The translations under genes were made by a program, and so were the position numbers. From NCBI RefSeq assembly GCF_004027225.2, contig NC_044279.2, forward strand, positions 48,694,744-48,758,743: a DNA stretch of 64,000 nt, read 5' to 3'. Positions 12,901 through 27,300 of the stretch are shown one piece after another. Position 1 is the first letter of the stretch, and the number at the start of each line of letters is the position of its first letter. The notes under the pieces were generated by a model that had not been told where the DNA came from, ran no database searches, and saw nothing but the letters and a program-made list of their open reading frames with translations. This DNA comes from Strigops habroptila (lineage: Eukaryota > Chordata > Aves > Psittaciformes > Psittacidae).

Positions 12901-15900
12901 CACTGAACCATTCAAATATAGCTGAGTCCATACAGGAAAAAAATCTTTTCAGATCTTTTACCCCTAGCTAGCAGGATGACAAATGAAAATATTTGGTCTT
13001 ATGGAGGAGAAATATTTATTCAGTGTCAGCGGGATTTGGCTGGACAGTGTTTTTCTTTGCTAACAAAACAAAAAGTTGTTAAATCAAAATGATCTTCCAA
13101 CAGCTGCCACCTGGTCTAACACAAACTGAAGATGCCAAACAGCACTTGTTTAAATTTCAGCTTGACTTTTCAGAGCTGTTCTGATCTCTGATGAATAAGC
13201 ATGTATGACAAAAAATATTATCACACAAGAAACATGGTGGTGGATATATGGGTATCAGATCAAACTGAAGGCTTCTGTGGCTGATTTTTAAGATGCTCGG
13301 AGGTGTGCTTTATTCATAGTCTTTTGACAGTTAATTCCCCATGTATATGTTTTTACTTTACCACCCTGAATTTTAAATGCCAAAAAATACACTTTGATTT
13401 ATTTGACTTGGAAATTTGTACAGTAATCACATAATTAGTAATGGTACTGTAACTGTGATGATAAGACAAGGCCATAGGTAGGGGTGAAATCTACCTACCA
13501 CGAACTTTGCTTTGTAGATGGATACAGCAATATAGTATGTATGTAACTGTTCTCAATATTCTGCCTCACCTTTCATATTGCCATCTCTTAAGTTATTGGC
13601 AGATTTGTCAGAATAAAACTTAACAGCTTGAATGCTCTGTTAGCCTACATTACACTTTCTGACTTGAACATAGGATTTGGAAGACATGACTATAATTTAG
13701 TAGATAAGGAAAAAGAGTTTGTTTCTCTGTTTCAAAGTGGCTTATTTTGAAAGGGTTGAATAGGACCAAAACTTGAATTCTTTTACATGCTCAGCATGCT
13801 TTGACCTTTATACTTTCTCAGCTTTAAATGTTAAAGGCCTCACAATCTGAGAACAATCTGCTTTAGGGATGGACTTCTATAGCAGCTTAAACCAATCCAG
13901 GTCCACGCTGCCATGGCCCTGCCATGGCCATGCGATTTCAGTCCCTCCTTTAGGCTGGCTTTTGGAACCACTCGGTGATTTAGGATGTGGATGTGGCTGA
14001 AAATTCACCGCTGCTTTAACTTTGAGCTGGCTCCCTCAACTAGTTCTTCATGTGGTTGAGAGAGCACTATTAGCATCTCAGGGGAGCAGGAGAGGATACA
14101 TGCCTGGGTGATGAGGAGGAATGCCATACTGCAAATTTAAATCAGTCTGAATTAATGTTTACATCATTAGTGTCTGTACTGAAGTGGGATAAACTCAACT
14201 CCATATGTTGCTTCCGTCATATTTTCTGTTGCTTGAGGGTGATGCCACTCATTATTGTCCTCACTCATTTTGCCTCCATTTTTTTTGTTCTTCAAGCCTG
14301 GGCAGCCCAAGACCTGTTGTGTCTTATTCCACAGAGTCTCTACCAACTGTTTATTATACTGTCAGTAAAACTAGAACATCATGCATGGTTTTTTCTGCTT
14401 ACTGTTTTCATCCTTCTGGTCCCTCCAACACCCATGGTCCTCTCCCTTTACTAACACTCATAAGAAGTTCAGATTTTAAAATAATACACAAATTCTTTTT
14501 GTGTGCGTTTGTAACTCAGCTTGATTCTTCTGGATCTTCAGCATTGCAATGACTAGATCTAGAAATGTATACTGGCTTCCCCATTTGACTTGAGAACTGA
14601 AACAGAAGGCGGGCACCACAAAATGAAAATGAAAGCAGCTCAAATCTAGGCCACATTTTTGGTGCATATTGGCTTTTATAAGTAATTCTGGCTTACTGAA
14701 AAACACCAGAATTGTTTTATAGAAGGAACTGCAGTTCTAGTACAAGGTCCCAAAATAAGTGTCATTAGTTGGCTTGAACTGTGCTCAATTTAAAGATTGC
14801 TTCCTGACCTTCTCGAGCTGCATGGAAGAGAGTTGAAAATCATCTCAAATTCCCAAACAGAGTGACCAAGGCTGTCGTTATTTTGTGCTATTAAAGACAT
14901 CCATTCCTAAATAAAGAAAAAGAGAAAAGTCAGTGCTTAATATCTTCAGTAGTAATTTCTAACAGAGAATTGTGCATTTGATCTCAATAGAAGCACCATT
15001 AATGAGTTTTATTATAATAATAATAAAAAACCACTTTAAATGTATTATGAGATAGAAGCCAGAAGTCTATGAATTTTCCTCCAGGTCTTTCATCCAAAGC
15101 CACAGCTGGTCAAATTTAAACAAGTTCATGCTGTCTGTTCCTGCATTGCTCACTATGACATTGTACTCAAAGTACTCACATGCTGTTCACAGCCAGTCTG
15201 TATGCACCTGTGTGCTCGAGGTCTGCAAAGCTTGTAAAGATCATGGAGCAGTGCTGCGTGAAACCTACACAGGAGCAGGACAGCTTACAACCATTCTGGG
15301 TCTCTGTCTTGCCCTATTGCAGCATCCATGCCATATGCAATCCCACTCATGAACTTTTTCTTTCTCAGCCTTCCTCTTCCTAGGCCACACAAACCAATTG
15401 TGGAGGGGTTTGGTTTATTTGTTTCTCACCTAGCTACTATCCTTTAATGCACCAGATAATGTATCTCTAATAAAAGCTTAAACTTCAGTGCCACACTGCA
15501 AAAGGCAGGGCCTGAGAACATGGGCTGGAGAAGCTTTTCTGGTTTGAGCACTCTGGGGCGAGTTGTATCAAGGTGATTGACGATGGGGGTGCTAAGCCAG
15601 GCTCGATGACTCTGTGGGTATCTTTCAAAGTTCCAGGTTTTGCTGGATCAGTACTTTCTCCGGTGGTCTCCCTCTTCCCTCTTAGCAGTGTTCAGCTCTT
15701 CTCCTGCATTCTGCTGCCAGATCTTTAGGAACTTGGCCACTTTTTCCCTTCATTTCTGAATGAGTTGTAAAAACTTTATGAAATGGCAGGTTAGAGGGAA
15801 TCCACACCAAGGCACTACTGCGTGTTCCAGTCACAAGCTCACAAACAGAAGGATTCTTAGGGCAGCTGGCTTGTCTGTCCTGACTTTTCTTCCAGGAAGC

Positions 15901-16720
15901 TTTGACCTACATTTCAACCTGGCCCTCCTATTCCCTCCCGGACTTCAGAACATTCACTTCCAGAATGATCATAAGATGGTAATGCCTCCTCAAGGAGGCT
16001 GATCCTTGAACACATGTTCTTCCTCATTACAGGAGCTTTACTTGTTCTTTCCAACAGGAGGGTGGCACAGTTATGGCTGAGTCTGTGTTCCCCTAAACAA
16101 GCTTGCTTCTTCCTGCAGTAGGGGCTGAAAACACGCTCTCCAGCTGTTATGCCAATCTGCTTTGGCTCCACAGCTGCCTGGCTTTGAGCTCTGGAAGCTC
16201 TGGGGTCCAGCAGTTGTACTTGAACCTTTCCCACCTTTCTGACCTTTCCCATGTCAGAAAACATGTGAGAACATGGTTACTACTAAATCTCCCCTGAATT
16301 GAACCATTTTGAGTTTTTATTGAGCAGCATTAATGCATTGTTTCTTACCTTAATTTGAGGAGTTGTTTGTGTGTTTTCTTTATATATGTACACACACACT
16401 TCATACTGTATATGTGCATTTCCAGGTATCACATTGAAAGGCTTGTGTAGCAAAGAAGTTGTATTTTTCTCATATTAAACTTTCCAGTTACTTAGAAGGT
16501 AAACAAAATCCTAATTCTTGTTATCTAATGGCAAAAGAACTGAATTCTGTTCTACCAAGCAGGCTGGGTGGAAGTATTTAAAATGCATGCTGATTTTACA
16601 CTTTTTTTACATAGATTTTACATAGAAAAGCTATTTAACCTTGTTTCCTCTTATCAAGGCTTTGCACCTGAGCTGCTGTGAGTGCCTGTATGCCAATCTG
16701 CCCTGTCTTAAACACGTAAA

Positions 16721-17045
16721 CAATCACAGAATAGCAGGTTAGAAAGGACCTCAAGGATCATCTGGTCCAACCTTTCTAGGCAAGCATGACCTAGACTAGA
16801 TGGCCCAACACCCTGTCCAGCTGACTTGTAAGTGTCCAACATCAGGGAGTCCAACACTTCCCCAGGGAAATTATTCCAATGGCTGACTATTCTCACTGTC
16901 AGGAGTAACTTGTGCCCATTACCCCTTGTCTTCTCCATGTGACTCTCCATGTGACTCCTTGTATAAAGGGATTCTCTTTCTTCTTTGTAGCCACCCTTTA
17001 AACACATGTTCCTCAACATTTCCTGCCTGTTAAGTCTTAGTGTTT
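16721..17045 (-). mobile_element. CR1 LINE, 3' end (5'-truncated)
   Basis: Starts with the CR1 3' terminus in reverse (caatcacagaatagcagg, then gaaaggacctcaaggatcatctggtccaacc). It continues through the conserved 'cattaccccttgtcttctcc' block. Typical 5' truncation. There is a small internal duplication of 'ctccatgtgact' near 16,935. Confidence 0.85.
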
Positions 17046-20000
17046 CCCAAAATAGGGCCTAAAGGCAGCATAGATTGCCAAGGAAACCACAGGGAAGGGA
17101 AAGAAAAGAATCTTGCTAAGCTGCTGTTCAATTGGTTAATAAATGAGAGCTAAAATATTAGAGGAAGTGTTCAAAAGAACAAACTGCAGCAAGATACTTC
17201 TGGCAGGGCTACAGAGGGAAATCACATGTGACACACTCTGAAGTTTGCAGACGCTAGGAAGGATCCACAATTTCTCTTCAGAGTGAAGTGGAGTCAGGAA
17301 AGCTTCACCAGACCGGTAGTCTTCAGCAGCTCTTAAAAAAAGTCTCTATTTTACCTACATTTCATTTCCCCAGAAAGGCTCGGTCCTGCTGTGCTGGTGT
17401 ATCAAGCTGTATGTAAATCAATCTCCGTATCTCTTCCTTTAAGCTCTGTATAACTTTAGCCTCTTCCCTTCAACTGCACTGAAGACCCATGTGGTTTGGC
17501 TCCACTGGGAGCCTCCACTACACCTACCCTGCCCGCTGCTGATGCTGCTTTAAACACAGCTGATGAAATCCACCTCAGCAGGTTTAGATCAGCAGGTCTT
17601 TAAAGCAGGCGTGAAGCCTGGTGGCTGGCTGTGCTACGGCTCCAAGGACCCAGGTTCTGGGTTAGATGCAGGCAGTGGCAGGAGGACATTCCAGGGTTCT
17701 GCCCTTTCTTTGTGATAGGGTTTTTTGCCTGTGATATTTTCCCAAAACCTGTTGTTTCTCTTTTTCTCTTTCCCACTTTACCTCTTTCCCTTTTTCCCAT
17801 GGTTATCAATCAGGACCTAAAGACTTTTTTTACATGTTTGAGGATGTGCATAACCAGGATTATTTTTAAGCCATTTATTTAAGTGTTTGACTAGTTTTCC
17901 CCCATTTTAGAAGTAGTTTTCTCAATTGTAATGCTAATCACTTTCAACATCTTTTTGGCTGCTATTATTTCTTCATCATCTGTAGTAAAATTCTGCCTCA
18001 CTACTGCATGTATCACTTTTTCTCCTTATCCTGTACCCCTGACAGCCGCCTAGGTGGCGTGGATGTGGCTTATCCATCCTTCAATTAGATTGAATGGAAC
18101 AAGGAATGCTTTTACAGGGATACATAAATGCAGTATCAGCACTTTGTTTGATCTTTTATAGAGAAGTTTATTTTAATTCCTCTTTCATCCTGTAGATGAA
18201 ATTAATTTTAAGCAATCCTGGCAATAGTTAGTTGCTGCAGTATATTTTGCTGGCTCATTAGTACAAGCACTTTAGTAATGAACACTGGTTACTTGTCTAA
18301 ATAAGTAATGACTGAAGAAAGAACATCTTTCTGTGTGTCAGATGCTTCCAGCTGCACCTTCCCATCATCTTTCAGAGACCCATATGCTGTGCAACCATGT
18401 GGCAACTATTAGTGAAGTCCCATTTAGCATCACGTAAATGGCTAGGTAGCGGGGGCTTTAGGAAGAGGAGACTGGTAGCTAGGAACTGGACTTAGGTGCT
18501 CTGCAGGAGATGTCTTCTGCTTGTCTGGCTGTGTGGCTCCTAAGAAACAGGCTTCGTACGCTTTGGAAGTGCCAAAATAGTGGCAACAGTACAGACTGGC
18601 TCCTTTTATCTGAAGCTTTGTGGCTCCCTCATAACGCTTAGATGTTATTATCAGAACAAAGGCTGTGTTCTGTTGATGTTAGGAGCTGTGGCTGATGCAC
18701 ACCTCTTCCTGTAAACTTTCCTTGTATTGGTTTTAAGGTTAAAACAGCTGTTGACCACTCTTCTCACTTAAGTATGGCTCACTCTCACCTATTCATATCC
18801 CCAGGAAGGAAAGCTTAGAGATGACTGGGAAAGAAAGGAAATAATGATCTTGAAAGGCAAGGGGAAGCTTGATGAGGCAGGAGTATTTATTCTTATGTAT
18901 TGAATCTTGCTGCCTAATCAGTGCAAAATTGGTTGTGCAGTACAAAAGGTCTTGCTTATTCTTTGCTATTTCCAGGTTGGTTTGTTTGTTTTCATATGGA
19001 ATACTGAACAGTTCCAATTGCTGCTGTTAGGAGAACCCTGTCTACCAAGGGGTCTGTAATGTTTTCCTGTCCTTGGAGATGTTTTGAATGCTAAATTGCC
19101 TGTGTGTATTCTTCATAATGTACCATATGAAAATATTCTTCAGGAATTGATACTACCACTTCAGACAGTCAGTATTTTCTATGTAAGAACTGTACGTTTC
19201 CTATACTGCCAAGAATGTATATATATATCTATGAAGACTTAAGATTGTATCTTTTTGAGCAAGCCTCTTTCTTCAACCATCTGAAACTTTCTTCCTGTTT
19301 CTCGAGTTCTCTGCTAATTTATTAGACATTTGTGTTATATTGTGTACTTTTTTGTATCAGCTGTATTGCTGTATTTCTCCTTTCTCTCATTAAAACCTGT
19401 TCTTCTCATCCTTCTACTGTGCTGCTTTGTATTGGAAATACTCACACCGTTATCGGGTCACCTGGTCTCGTGTAGTGGGTCTGGCTGAGATGGAGCCAGA
19501 CCAGTCCTAAAAAGCCATTCAGACTTCTATTATATAGTTCCACTGACCCCAACATGTAATCTGGTTTACTGTATTAAGCTTCCCTAGGGTTATTTTGCAG
19601 CATAGTCCATACTTCTATAAGATAGTGAAGAAACCTGGAAAGGAATACCCATGGCATAAACAAATGAACAAGACACAAAAAAGGGTTCTGAGAGATGAAG
19701 TCCGTAAGTCCCATGGATGGTTAGTTCTGCTGACATATGCTAAGAAACTGGTGGTCTTCCTGAGTGAAGCAAGTTTTGAGGAGAGATTTGGAAGAGGTAT
19801 CTAAAGGCACTTTTTTCCTAGAAATGTGGCCCTCAACTTGTCAGTTCTATGTGCTGTCCCCATGCTTAACTGTGCTTCCAGTTAGATGAAGAGGGAAAAA
19901 TGAATGCAGGGTAGGACCTGTTCACTTATTCCCATTAGAGAAACAGCTGATGTACAAACAAGAAAATGCCGTCTCCCAAGAAATTACTCCATGAGCAGAT

Positions 20001-20793
20001 AGAGACGTGACAGTGCTTCTTCCTCCCACTGAAAAGCAAGATTGTTCATGGTTCACTGATGCTAATCCCTTTTTAGCAGTGCAGGATCTTCCTTGACCTA
20101 GAGCTGTACTCTCAATAGTTTCTGCTCCACGACATGGTATGCAGGAGGAAACAGTTCAAAAGTCCGCTACAACGGGCCCAAGATACCGAAATAAAGCAGG
20201 TGAACAAGACATGCACATGCACCTATGTGTTGAGTATTTCACAATTTTTGAGGTTGGGAGATAAGCTGGTAAGAGGGAAAATACCAGGAGCATCTGCTCT
20301 TGGAGAGCCTCCTGTTTCATCTGCAATTAGACACTTACTTAAGGATTAAATTAATCACATCTTTAGCACCACCTGTATAATTATAGTAGTGTAAATGGAA
20401 ATAGTTATGTCACCTAGCCTTGGTTTTCTCTCAGACTCTTCATCACCCTCTCTTCATTCAGACTGGGTTTGTGCCCCTACTTGCACCCGCTCCTGTGCTC
20501 ATAGTCTGTGCATGAAAAGAACCCTGTGGAATAACCCAGAGGTAGTATTTAAGGAAGAATGTACTACAACTACAGTGTGTGCTGTTTTCTGCTGTTGTTC
20601 AATATATACGAAATACATTGTTTTGTTAAGCTAAAAAGAAATACAAGAAAGGAACAGACTTTCTGTAAACTGTCAAAGCTAGCCAAAAGCAGCTCAGCAA
20701 AAGACTGCACACTTCATTTTGGGCTATAACCTGTGTTGTTCTTTGCCGTCACTGCTGTCAACTGCTTCTCAGCTAGTAACAGTAGTTTAATAG

Positions 20794-20816
20794 ATCATCA
20801 TCATCATCATCATCAT
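20794..20816. repeat. (ATC)n trinucleotide microsatellite
   Basis: Nearly eight perfect copies of a CAT/ATC unit. It lies about 570 bases downstream of the proposed stop codon of the - strand gene, possibly in its 3' UTR. Confidence 0.9.
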
Positions 20817-21379
20817 GCCCTTCAAGATATATTGGTTAAATCGGTAGCGACCTTTGCATCCATACCAGACACCACTAAATCAAAAATAATGATATGGTTC
20901 CCAAAAGCTGTGTAATAAATAAATTGCAAAAGTTGCAATTATTTCCCCTTTCTGCTTGTGTTTGTTTCTGCCTTGGAAACTTCCACAAGAGAGCTAACTG
21001 TTGCAGCTTATGCTTTAGCTCCTGGGAATGCTCCCTCCATGAGCTGTATGCTCAGTATCCAGCTGTGAAGTATTTGACCATCTGCTGCTATTTCTCCAGG
21101 TTATGCTTCTAAAGCTTCCCTGCAACTATTAATTAAATGAAGAAAGCTAGTTGCCAGAAGACACCTGACTAAAGTAATTGGTCCTTTAACTGCAATTAAT
21201 TTTTTATGGATAGTGCCAAAAAGTAAATATAACAGCTCATAAAACAAATACGTCTTAGTCAGAAACAAACAAAAGAAACAGGGGAAGTGCCCAGGACCTT
21301 CACCTCTGTTTCCTTATTTCCTCCTTGCCAGTAACTGCCAGTAAAGATTCTGTAGCTCAGCAGTTCGGGTTGGACGGTC

Positions 21380-21386
21380 CTAACTG
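21380..21386 (-). CDS. FAM194-like gene, proposed last coding exon (7 coding bases)
   Basis: A strong acceptor (attccttcctgtcccattcag) is followed by C-AGT-TAG, which with the AG from exon 15 ends the protein in Ser-Ser-stop. If exon 15 is not spliced here, the frame instead reads through for ten more residues and ends at TAA. The 3' UTR continues to lower coordinates; I found no clear AATAAA on this strand nearby. Confidence 0.5.
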
Positions 21387-24300
21387 CTGAATGGGACAGG
21401 AAGGAATATACAAGATGGAGAACTTGTAAACATACCAAAAGGTGCAAATGCTTTGATATTGAGACTGCTGTACTGGCTGCTCTGAGTCACGGTGCTTTAT
21501 ATTTAAGAAACTGAACAAAGAAGCCAAAGGTCTCAGAATGAAGTGATTAAAAACCATGATGATGGAAAGTAAAATACCTGAACTTGAAATCACTAGGAAG
21601 ACAGTAACCCATGCAGTAATCACTCCTTGTCTTAGCTATTTGTTTTTGAAGGTCTTTAGCTAACTTGCTGTACCCATTGAAAATATAGTTGGCAAAAAGT
21701 AGCTTTCCTTGAATGTACATCTGCCAACGAAGAGAACAGAAAATTGCAGAATCGGCAAGAGCAACCTCTTATTCTAAATGAAGAGGATAGGTTGAGATAC
21801 AAAGGAAGAAGGTTGTTAGGAAGCCTGACTTACAGCTTTGTTATGGTTTACAGCTTCCACCTTTCAGGACTTTGTTGTATAAAATATTATATTTCATTGA
21901 AGAAATTAAAAAATAACACTCATATTTGTCTAGTCCCTCCAGGATTTCAAAACACAACATACTGGAGTGTATAAAACAGCATTTTGCATGCTGCTTCATG
22001 GACTACCAAAGCCCACCACCCTTCATCCCAGTGATATTTCAGTTTAGATGTAGCATAACATGAGATACTTGAACATGAACACAGACAAATACATAAGGCA
22101 TAGGAATAAAGAGCTGTTTGGGTTTTTTTTCTTTGCATGTATTAACTACGTATTTTTTATTTGTTTTCTTTCTTTTTACCAAGAAGGAGTAGAAGTAAGA
22201 TATCCTACTTCTAAACTTTTATAAGTAGCAACGAACCTTCTTGTTTAAATGCTTTATCTCATTGGAAACAGTTTTCTAGGAAAGAAAGGTGACCAAGGTC
22301 ATTTGGCAAGTGGTCATAAACGTACAGGAATCAACTAAGCCTGATATCTAAAGTCAGAAGGATTTAAAATGCGGTCAAAATCTGACACTTCAGCAATTTT
22401 CCCTCCCTGGAGAAGTAAATCAGGAGACTAAAGCTAATTCAGAGCTGTTCAGAAAGACCCCAATTCATTTTCTAACTAACTCTATTTCCACAGTTTCAAA
22501 CTTGCTTTTGATTCTGAAGTATGTTTCATGGTGTCTCAATCATTTGCATGTTTCCTGAAGCTGGCATTTGTAGATTATTATTTTATCATGACATCCTCAA
22601 CAAAACAGGTGAAGTTAAAAGCCAAATTCTGTTTTGTGCTAGCTCTTTGAATTCTTAAACAAGTCAAACTAATGATGCATTTTGTAGTAAAACCTCAGCA
22701 AATGAAAGGAGACAGCCTTCTGGATTTTTAGAGAATTTGTCCTGGTTTTGGATCAGTTTGTTGGGTTGGGCCTTTTGGTTTTAATGTCCCCAAACTCAGA
22801 ATTATCAGAGCAAGTTCAAGAAGGGATAAACACTTTTCCAATATGTTGCAAAGACTGTTCCAAACAGATATAACATATGGATGATGTCAGAATTAGGGAT
22901 TGAAGAAAAGCCTGTTGAAATATTAGATATAAGAAGAACGAAGGTGAGAGCATCAGCCTTTTCTCAGTCAATAAAGAAACAGTGATATACTTGGGCCAGA
23001 TTCTCACTGACATGAAGGCTGGTGTTTTTGTTCTAGCAGCGTAAAGGAGCCTTTGTTTAAGTGAAAATTGGCTTCATTGAATTTAGAACTATAAGAATCA
23101 TTTAAGCTGATGTACTGTCCAAAGCTGCTTGTGTTGTAGGATGTTCCCAGTGCTACACAATTGGAAACATCTGGCTTATTTCATGGAAGCTCTCAGCATG
23201 CAGGACTCCAAGTCAAGACACTTAGAATACCTCAGGGTAATGTTTATTCAAGAAACAATGGATGTGTTCACTAGAAGAAAATCCAGAGAACCACTGAACT
23301 GTCTTCATCTTAAGCTCACACCAATACGTATTCATCTGTAATATAACCAATAATGAACATGACATAGAACACTGCTTTTACTTGTGGGAAATTGAGAGGG
23401 AAAAGGAACATTTTACATCATGCATTTTTCAGTTTTATAGGCAAAAGTTACTACGATTACACTGTTTTACTCAACTCCAAAACATTTTTCTTTCAGTCAA
23501 GCAGCTTGTCTCATTACTATGAAGAGCTCTATTTACCTGAGTGTGAGAGGAGCACTCACAGCACTGCAGGTTTGCAAGTGATGAACTAACACGTTACGCT
23601 GTGACACAGATCCTCATGTTTCCACTCCCTTGCTTAAATCCAGCGTTGTGAACAGCATCAGCATCATAACATAAAGGGAATCCTGTAAGTTTTCCTTGGG
23701 GTACAGTTTTGAGTGTACGTCAGCATGTGGAAATGCATTTGGCCTCAGCTACCGATTCTCTGCCTATATGCACCCCTTTATGTCTGTGTGTTTTTCCCTT
23801 GAGGCAAACTGTTACTCATTTGTTCTGACTTCCCTGACTCTTGATTTTCCTGTTCTCTTTTCAGTTTCTTCCTCATACTTTACTTGTACATGTTTCCTTC
23901 CCTGCTTCTTACTTCTTTCATAATCAACGCCTCCCCTTGCTTCCCATAGCCGGTCTTACCTCTCTATGATACTTCTTATTACCCAGATCCTCCCAATCTG
24001 ACATCCAGTCTCTCATACTTCTGTGTGTCTCTATTATCATTCTCCCTCAGTTCTGCATCCTCTTTCCTTGCCTGTGGTGGGAGCACAGAGAACGAGAGAA
24101 GAAACCTCCAGCCACCTTGAGCCCAGCTTACTGCCTCTGCTCCATATGCTTTGTGCTTTCATTTGGTCATCATTCCTTGGTCTGTTCTAGCCTTTGGGTT
24201 CTCTGTACAGATAATCTGAATTAGCTCCCTCTTGCTGCTGCAAGCCTTTATGTGTGGTGTTATCCAATGTAAGTGCCTTTCATTGCCACATGGATGAGGA

Positions 24301-27300
24301 AGCAACATATACTTGTCTCATGTTGGCTTTTGTTTAACCACTGGCATTATCCTACCACCAAAATGTGGTGGGGTGCATACCAGTTTTATTTCATTTACAG
24401 CTCTGACTGTTTCAATGTGGTTAATGATGAAAACTACAACAAGCAATAGGGAAGGAACCTTTGGCCACTGCGGGATTGCCTTCAGAATGCTTTGAAAATA
24501 ACACTGCTATTCTCTGATACATGTGTTCTGTAATTTTACAAAATGAAGAGGCTGATAGAAGAGGTAGATAAATCTGTTCCAAAGATGATCTGATGCATGA
24601 ATATACAATGCATTGAAACTTTTCTAAGGGAATATAAATGAGACAACTGCCTCTGGCAATCACCATTGCTGTCAGAGGCATGCAGTCCTCTCCATTACAA
24701 TTCACCTGGCTGATTCTGTGATGTTATGACATGGAGGAATTTCACTATTCCTTCCAGCACAAGCAATAAATTTGTGCCTTCAAGCATAAAATTCAAGTAT
24801 TCTTGAAGCTTTGCTTTGCTTGCATAACACGTAAATGTTACCAAAGTTTTCCAGTGTTTTTCAAATTCCTGTCACTCCCATTATGGCATTCTGTAGCATG
24901 TGCCTTTCACAGGCTGGCATTTTATGCCATGAATAAGAATTTGATCTTCTACGGGGTACCTTTCTGACTTGGTTCACTTCTAAAACACCGAGAATTTATA
25001 GAATAAGAAGGTTCATTAGTGAGCAGCTCTGAATGTCAGCTTTTCTCAGTAGGTATAAACTGGCATAGCAAAGCTCTTCTGCCGCTACTGGGGTAAATTT
25101 AATCCGGAGTGGTTTAAAACCCAAGTCTTCTCTGAAAGCCAAGAGATAAATTTGGATGGTGGCATTTTGGAGTGGGGGGAGGTTTTTTCTCCTCTCAGAG
25201 CTAAACATAGTTCTGGCAAATAGCCTCAGACTGAAATTCTTGAGGGAGTCATAATAAGCAAGCCAGGGCAAAAAGGAATGTTTTTTTCTCCCTGACTAAT
25301 TCTTCCCCATAAAAAGGTGAAAGGTCAAAGATGAACTTTAATACTAATGAAATTCTGAACTTCAGAGCAGTAATTTGCCAGAACATTAAAAAAAAAAAGA
25401 AGTCAAAATAAAAAATGTTTTATTATTGGCAACAATAGGTTGGGTTTATAAGCATATATATCTCTGTCCTGATTCCTTTTAAGCTTTGGAAGAAAGGGAA
25501 CTTCAAGTTATTAAACACAGACATTAAGCAATCCACAGTAAGGGTTTTGGGAGTTTAGCCCGTACTTTTCCCCTTATGTGCCCTTTCTGCATCTTTCCAG
25601 CTGACTGAAGGAGCAAAATAGGGCTGCTTGCAAACTATCACAAGTTCTTTTCCCCTGGCTTTTTTGACCAAGATGGTCATTCTTGAGGTTAATTTCCTTC
25701 TTCCTTCTGTCTAGGAATATTTTGTGCAGATTAGCAAACTTGACATGTTCTTATTATTGAAACAATTCTGTTGATTCAAACTGCCCCTTAGAGAAGCAGC
25801 TTGAGAGATTGATGTGTATATGTGCACGTACATTCAGATGTTCAAGTAAAAAAGATTTGCTTACGCTGAAGTTCATTAAATTTAATCTCCAGAGTTGAAA
25901 TACATTTAATGAAAGCTTTGTTATCTGTTTGGGTTTTGTAGTACCACCTTTCTTGGGCCGGTAATGTACAAACAAGATGGTTGCATTGTCCTTCTCATGT
26001 TATAGATTATCTGTGCTGATGATGAGATACAACTTTGAATCATTGTGGGGTGTGCTAATAGGAATCTAACCTGTGAAATACAAAGTATAACTTGTAAGTT
26101 CAGCAGTACTGGAGTGGTCAAATGCATATCAACCAGCAAGAATCTGCAGGAAAGCAAGAGGAATGACCAGAGCTCCAGAAAATATGACCTATAAAGAAAG
26201 GTTGTGTAACCTGTGCTTGTTTGGAATACAGACATGACGACTGAGTGTGGGAGTACACTTACGGGAGACAGAAGGGACATAAAAATATGACCTGCTACAG
26301 AAAGAAAGAGAACGGTCTATTTTCTATGTCTATGATGAACAGAGCAAGAAATAACAGGCTTTAACTATAGGAAGAAAAGATAAATAGGAAAAGCTGTCTA
26401 GCAATATGAGTGTAAAACATTCAGACATATTTTTGTGGCTTCTTTATCACTGAGTCTTTACAAACAGGTTAAGCAGCAAGAGTAGAATTCACTTCACTGA
26501 CAGCTGAACCCAATGGGAGAGGAATAGGTACTTCCAGCATGTGATTCATTTGACCCACTTCCATTATACTTTGGAAGAAGATTAATTGCACTGTGGAAGT
26601 GCCTGATTCTCTTTGAGGACTGTGAAAAACTTTAGAAAACCAATTCAAGTCTAAAGGTCTGTTTTGTAGATGCCTACAGCTCTGTTAGAACTGTGCTGCC
26701 TCTTGTCTCTGTAACTGCACTGACATCTTTGATTTTGTGCTGGTGAAAATGGTAAAGCTGGATGACTCTTGACGTTTCCAGACTACAAGGAAATGAAGAA
26801 CGGTCGTTGCAGAAGATCTGCCTAACTAAAGGCCTAACTGAAAACAAAATTGCTTTTTCAGTAGGATGACAGTAACAAAAATTCATTATTGTTTGCTGGC
26901 TGCTTAGCTAAATAATTTGGAATAAGAAAATGAATAATTTAATGGTTTACAAGCAAACAAGTGCACGATCATCTCACAACAAGCAAACGGGCATTCTTAT
27001 TTAGTCAAAGAATTCAAGAATAAAAGAAGCATAGAGATTGATTTTCCTGTAAGTTTCTGACTATGGCCTTTCCAGCACAGCTTTTGTGAAACAGAAAATT
27101 GTATGAACAGTCGCTGGGTGTATATGTATAAACAGAGGATTCCAAATCCTGGGCTCACTTCATAAGCATAATTTTTACTGGAGAAAAATGAGACTCCAGA
27201 GAAATCCAGACTCACTGAATGGCCTGAATGGCATGAATTCCTTCCATCCTATTGATAAGACGCAGAATCAGCTCAAATTATTCAGCCTGTATATAATGAG

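Larger units (their letters stand above)
8851..21379. other. Convergent spacer between VEZT and the FAM194-like gene
   Basis: About 12.5 kb with no gene I can support. It holds CR1 remnants at 12.7 and 16.7 kb and a possible conserved non-coding element near 11.1-11.4 kb. It also has AT-rich microsatellites, such as the TATATATG/ACAC run near 16,380. The downstream end probably includes the 3' UTR of the - strand gene. Confidence 0.6.
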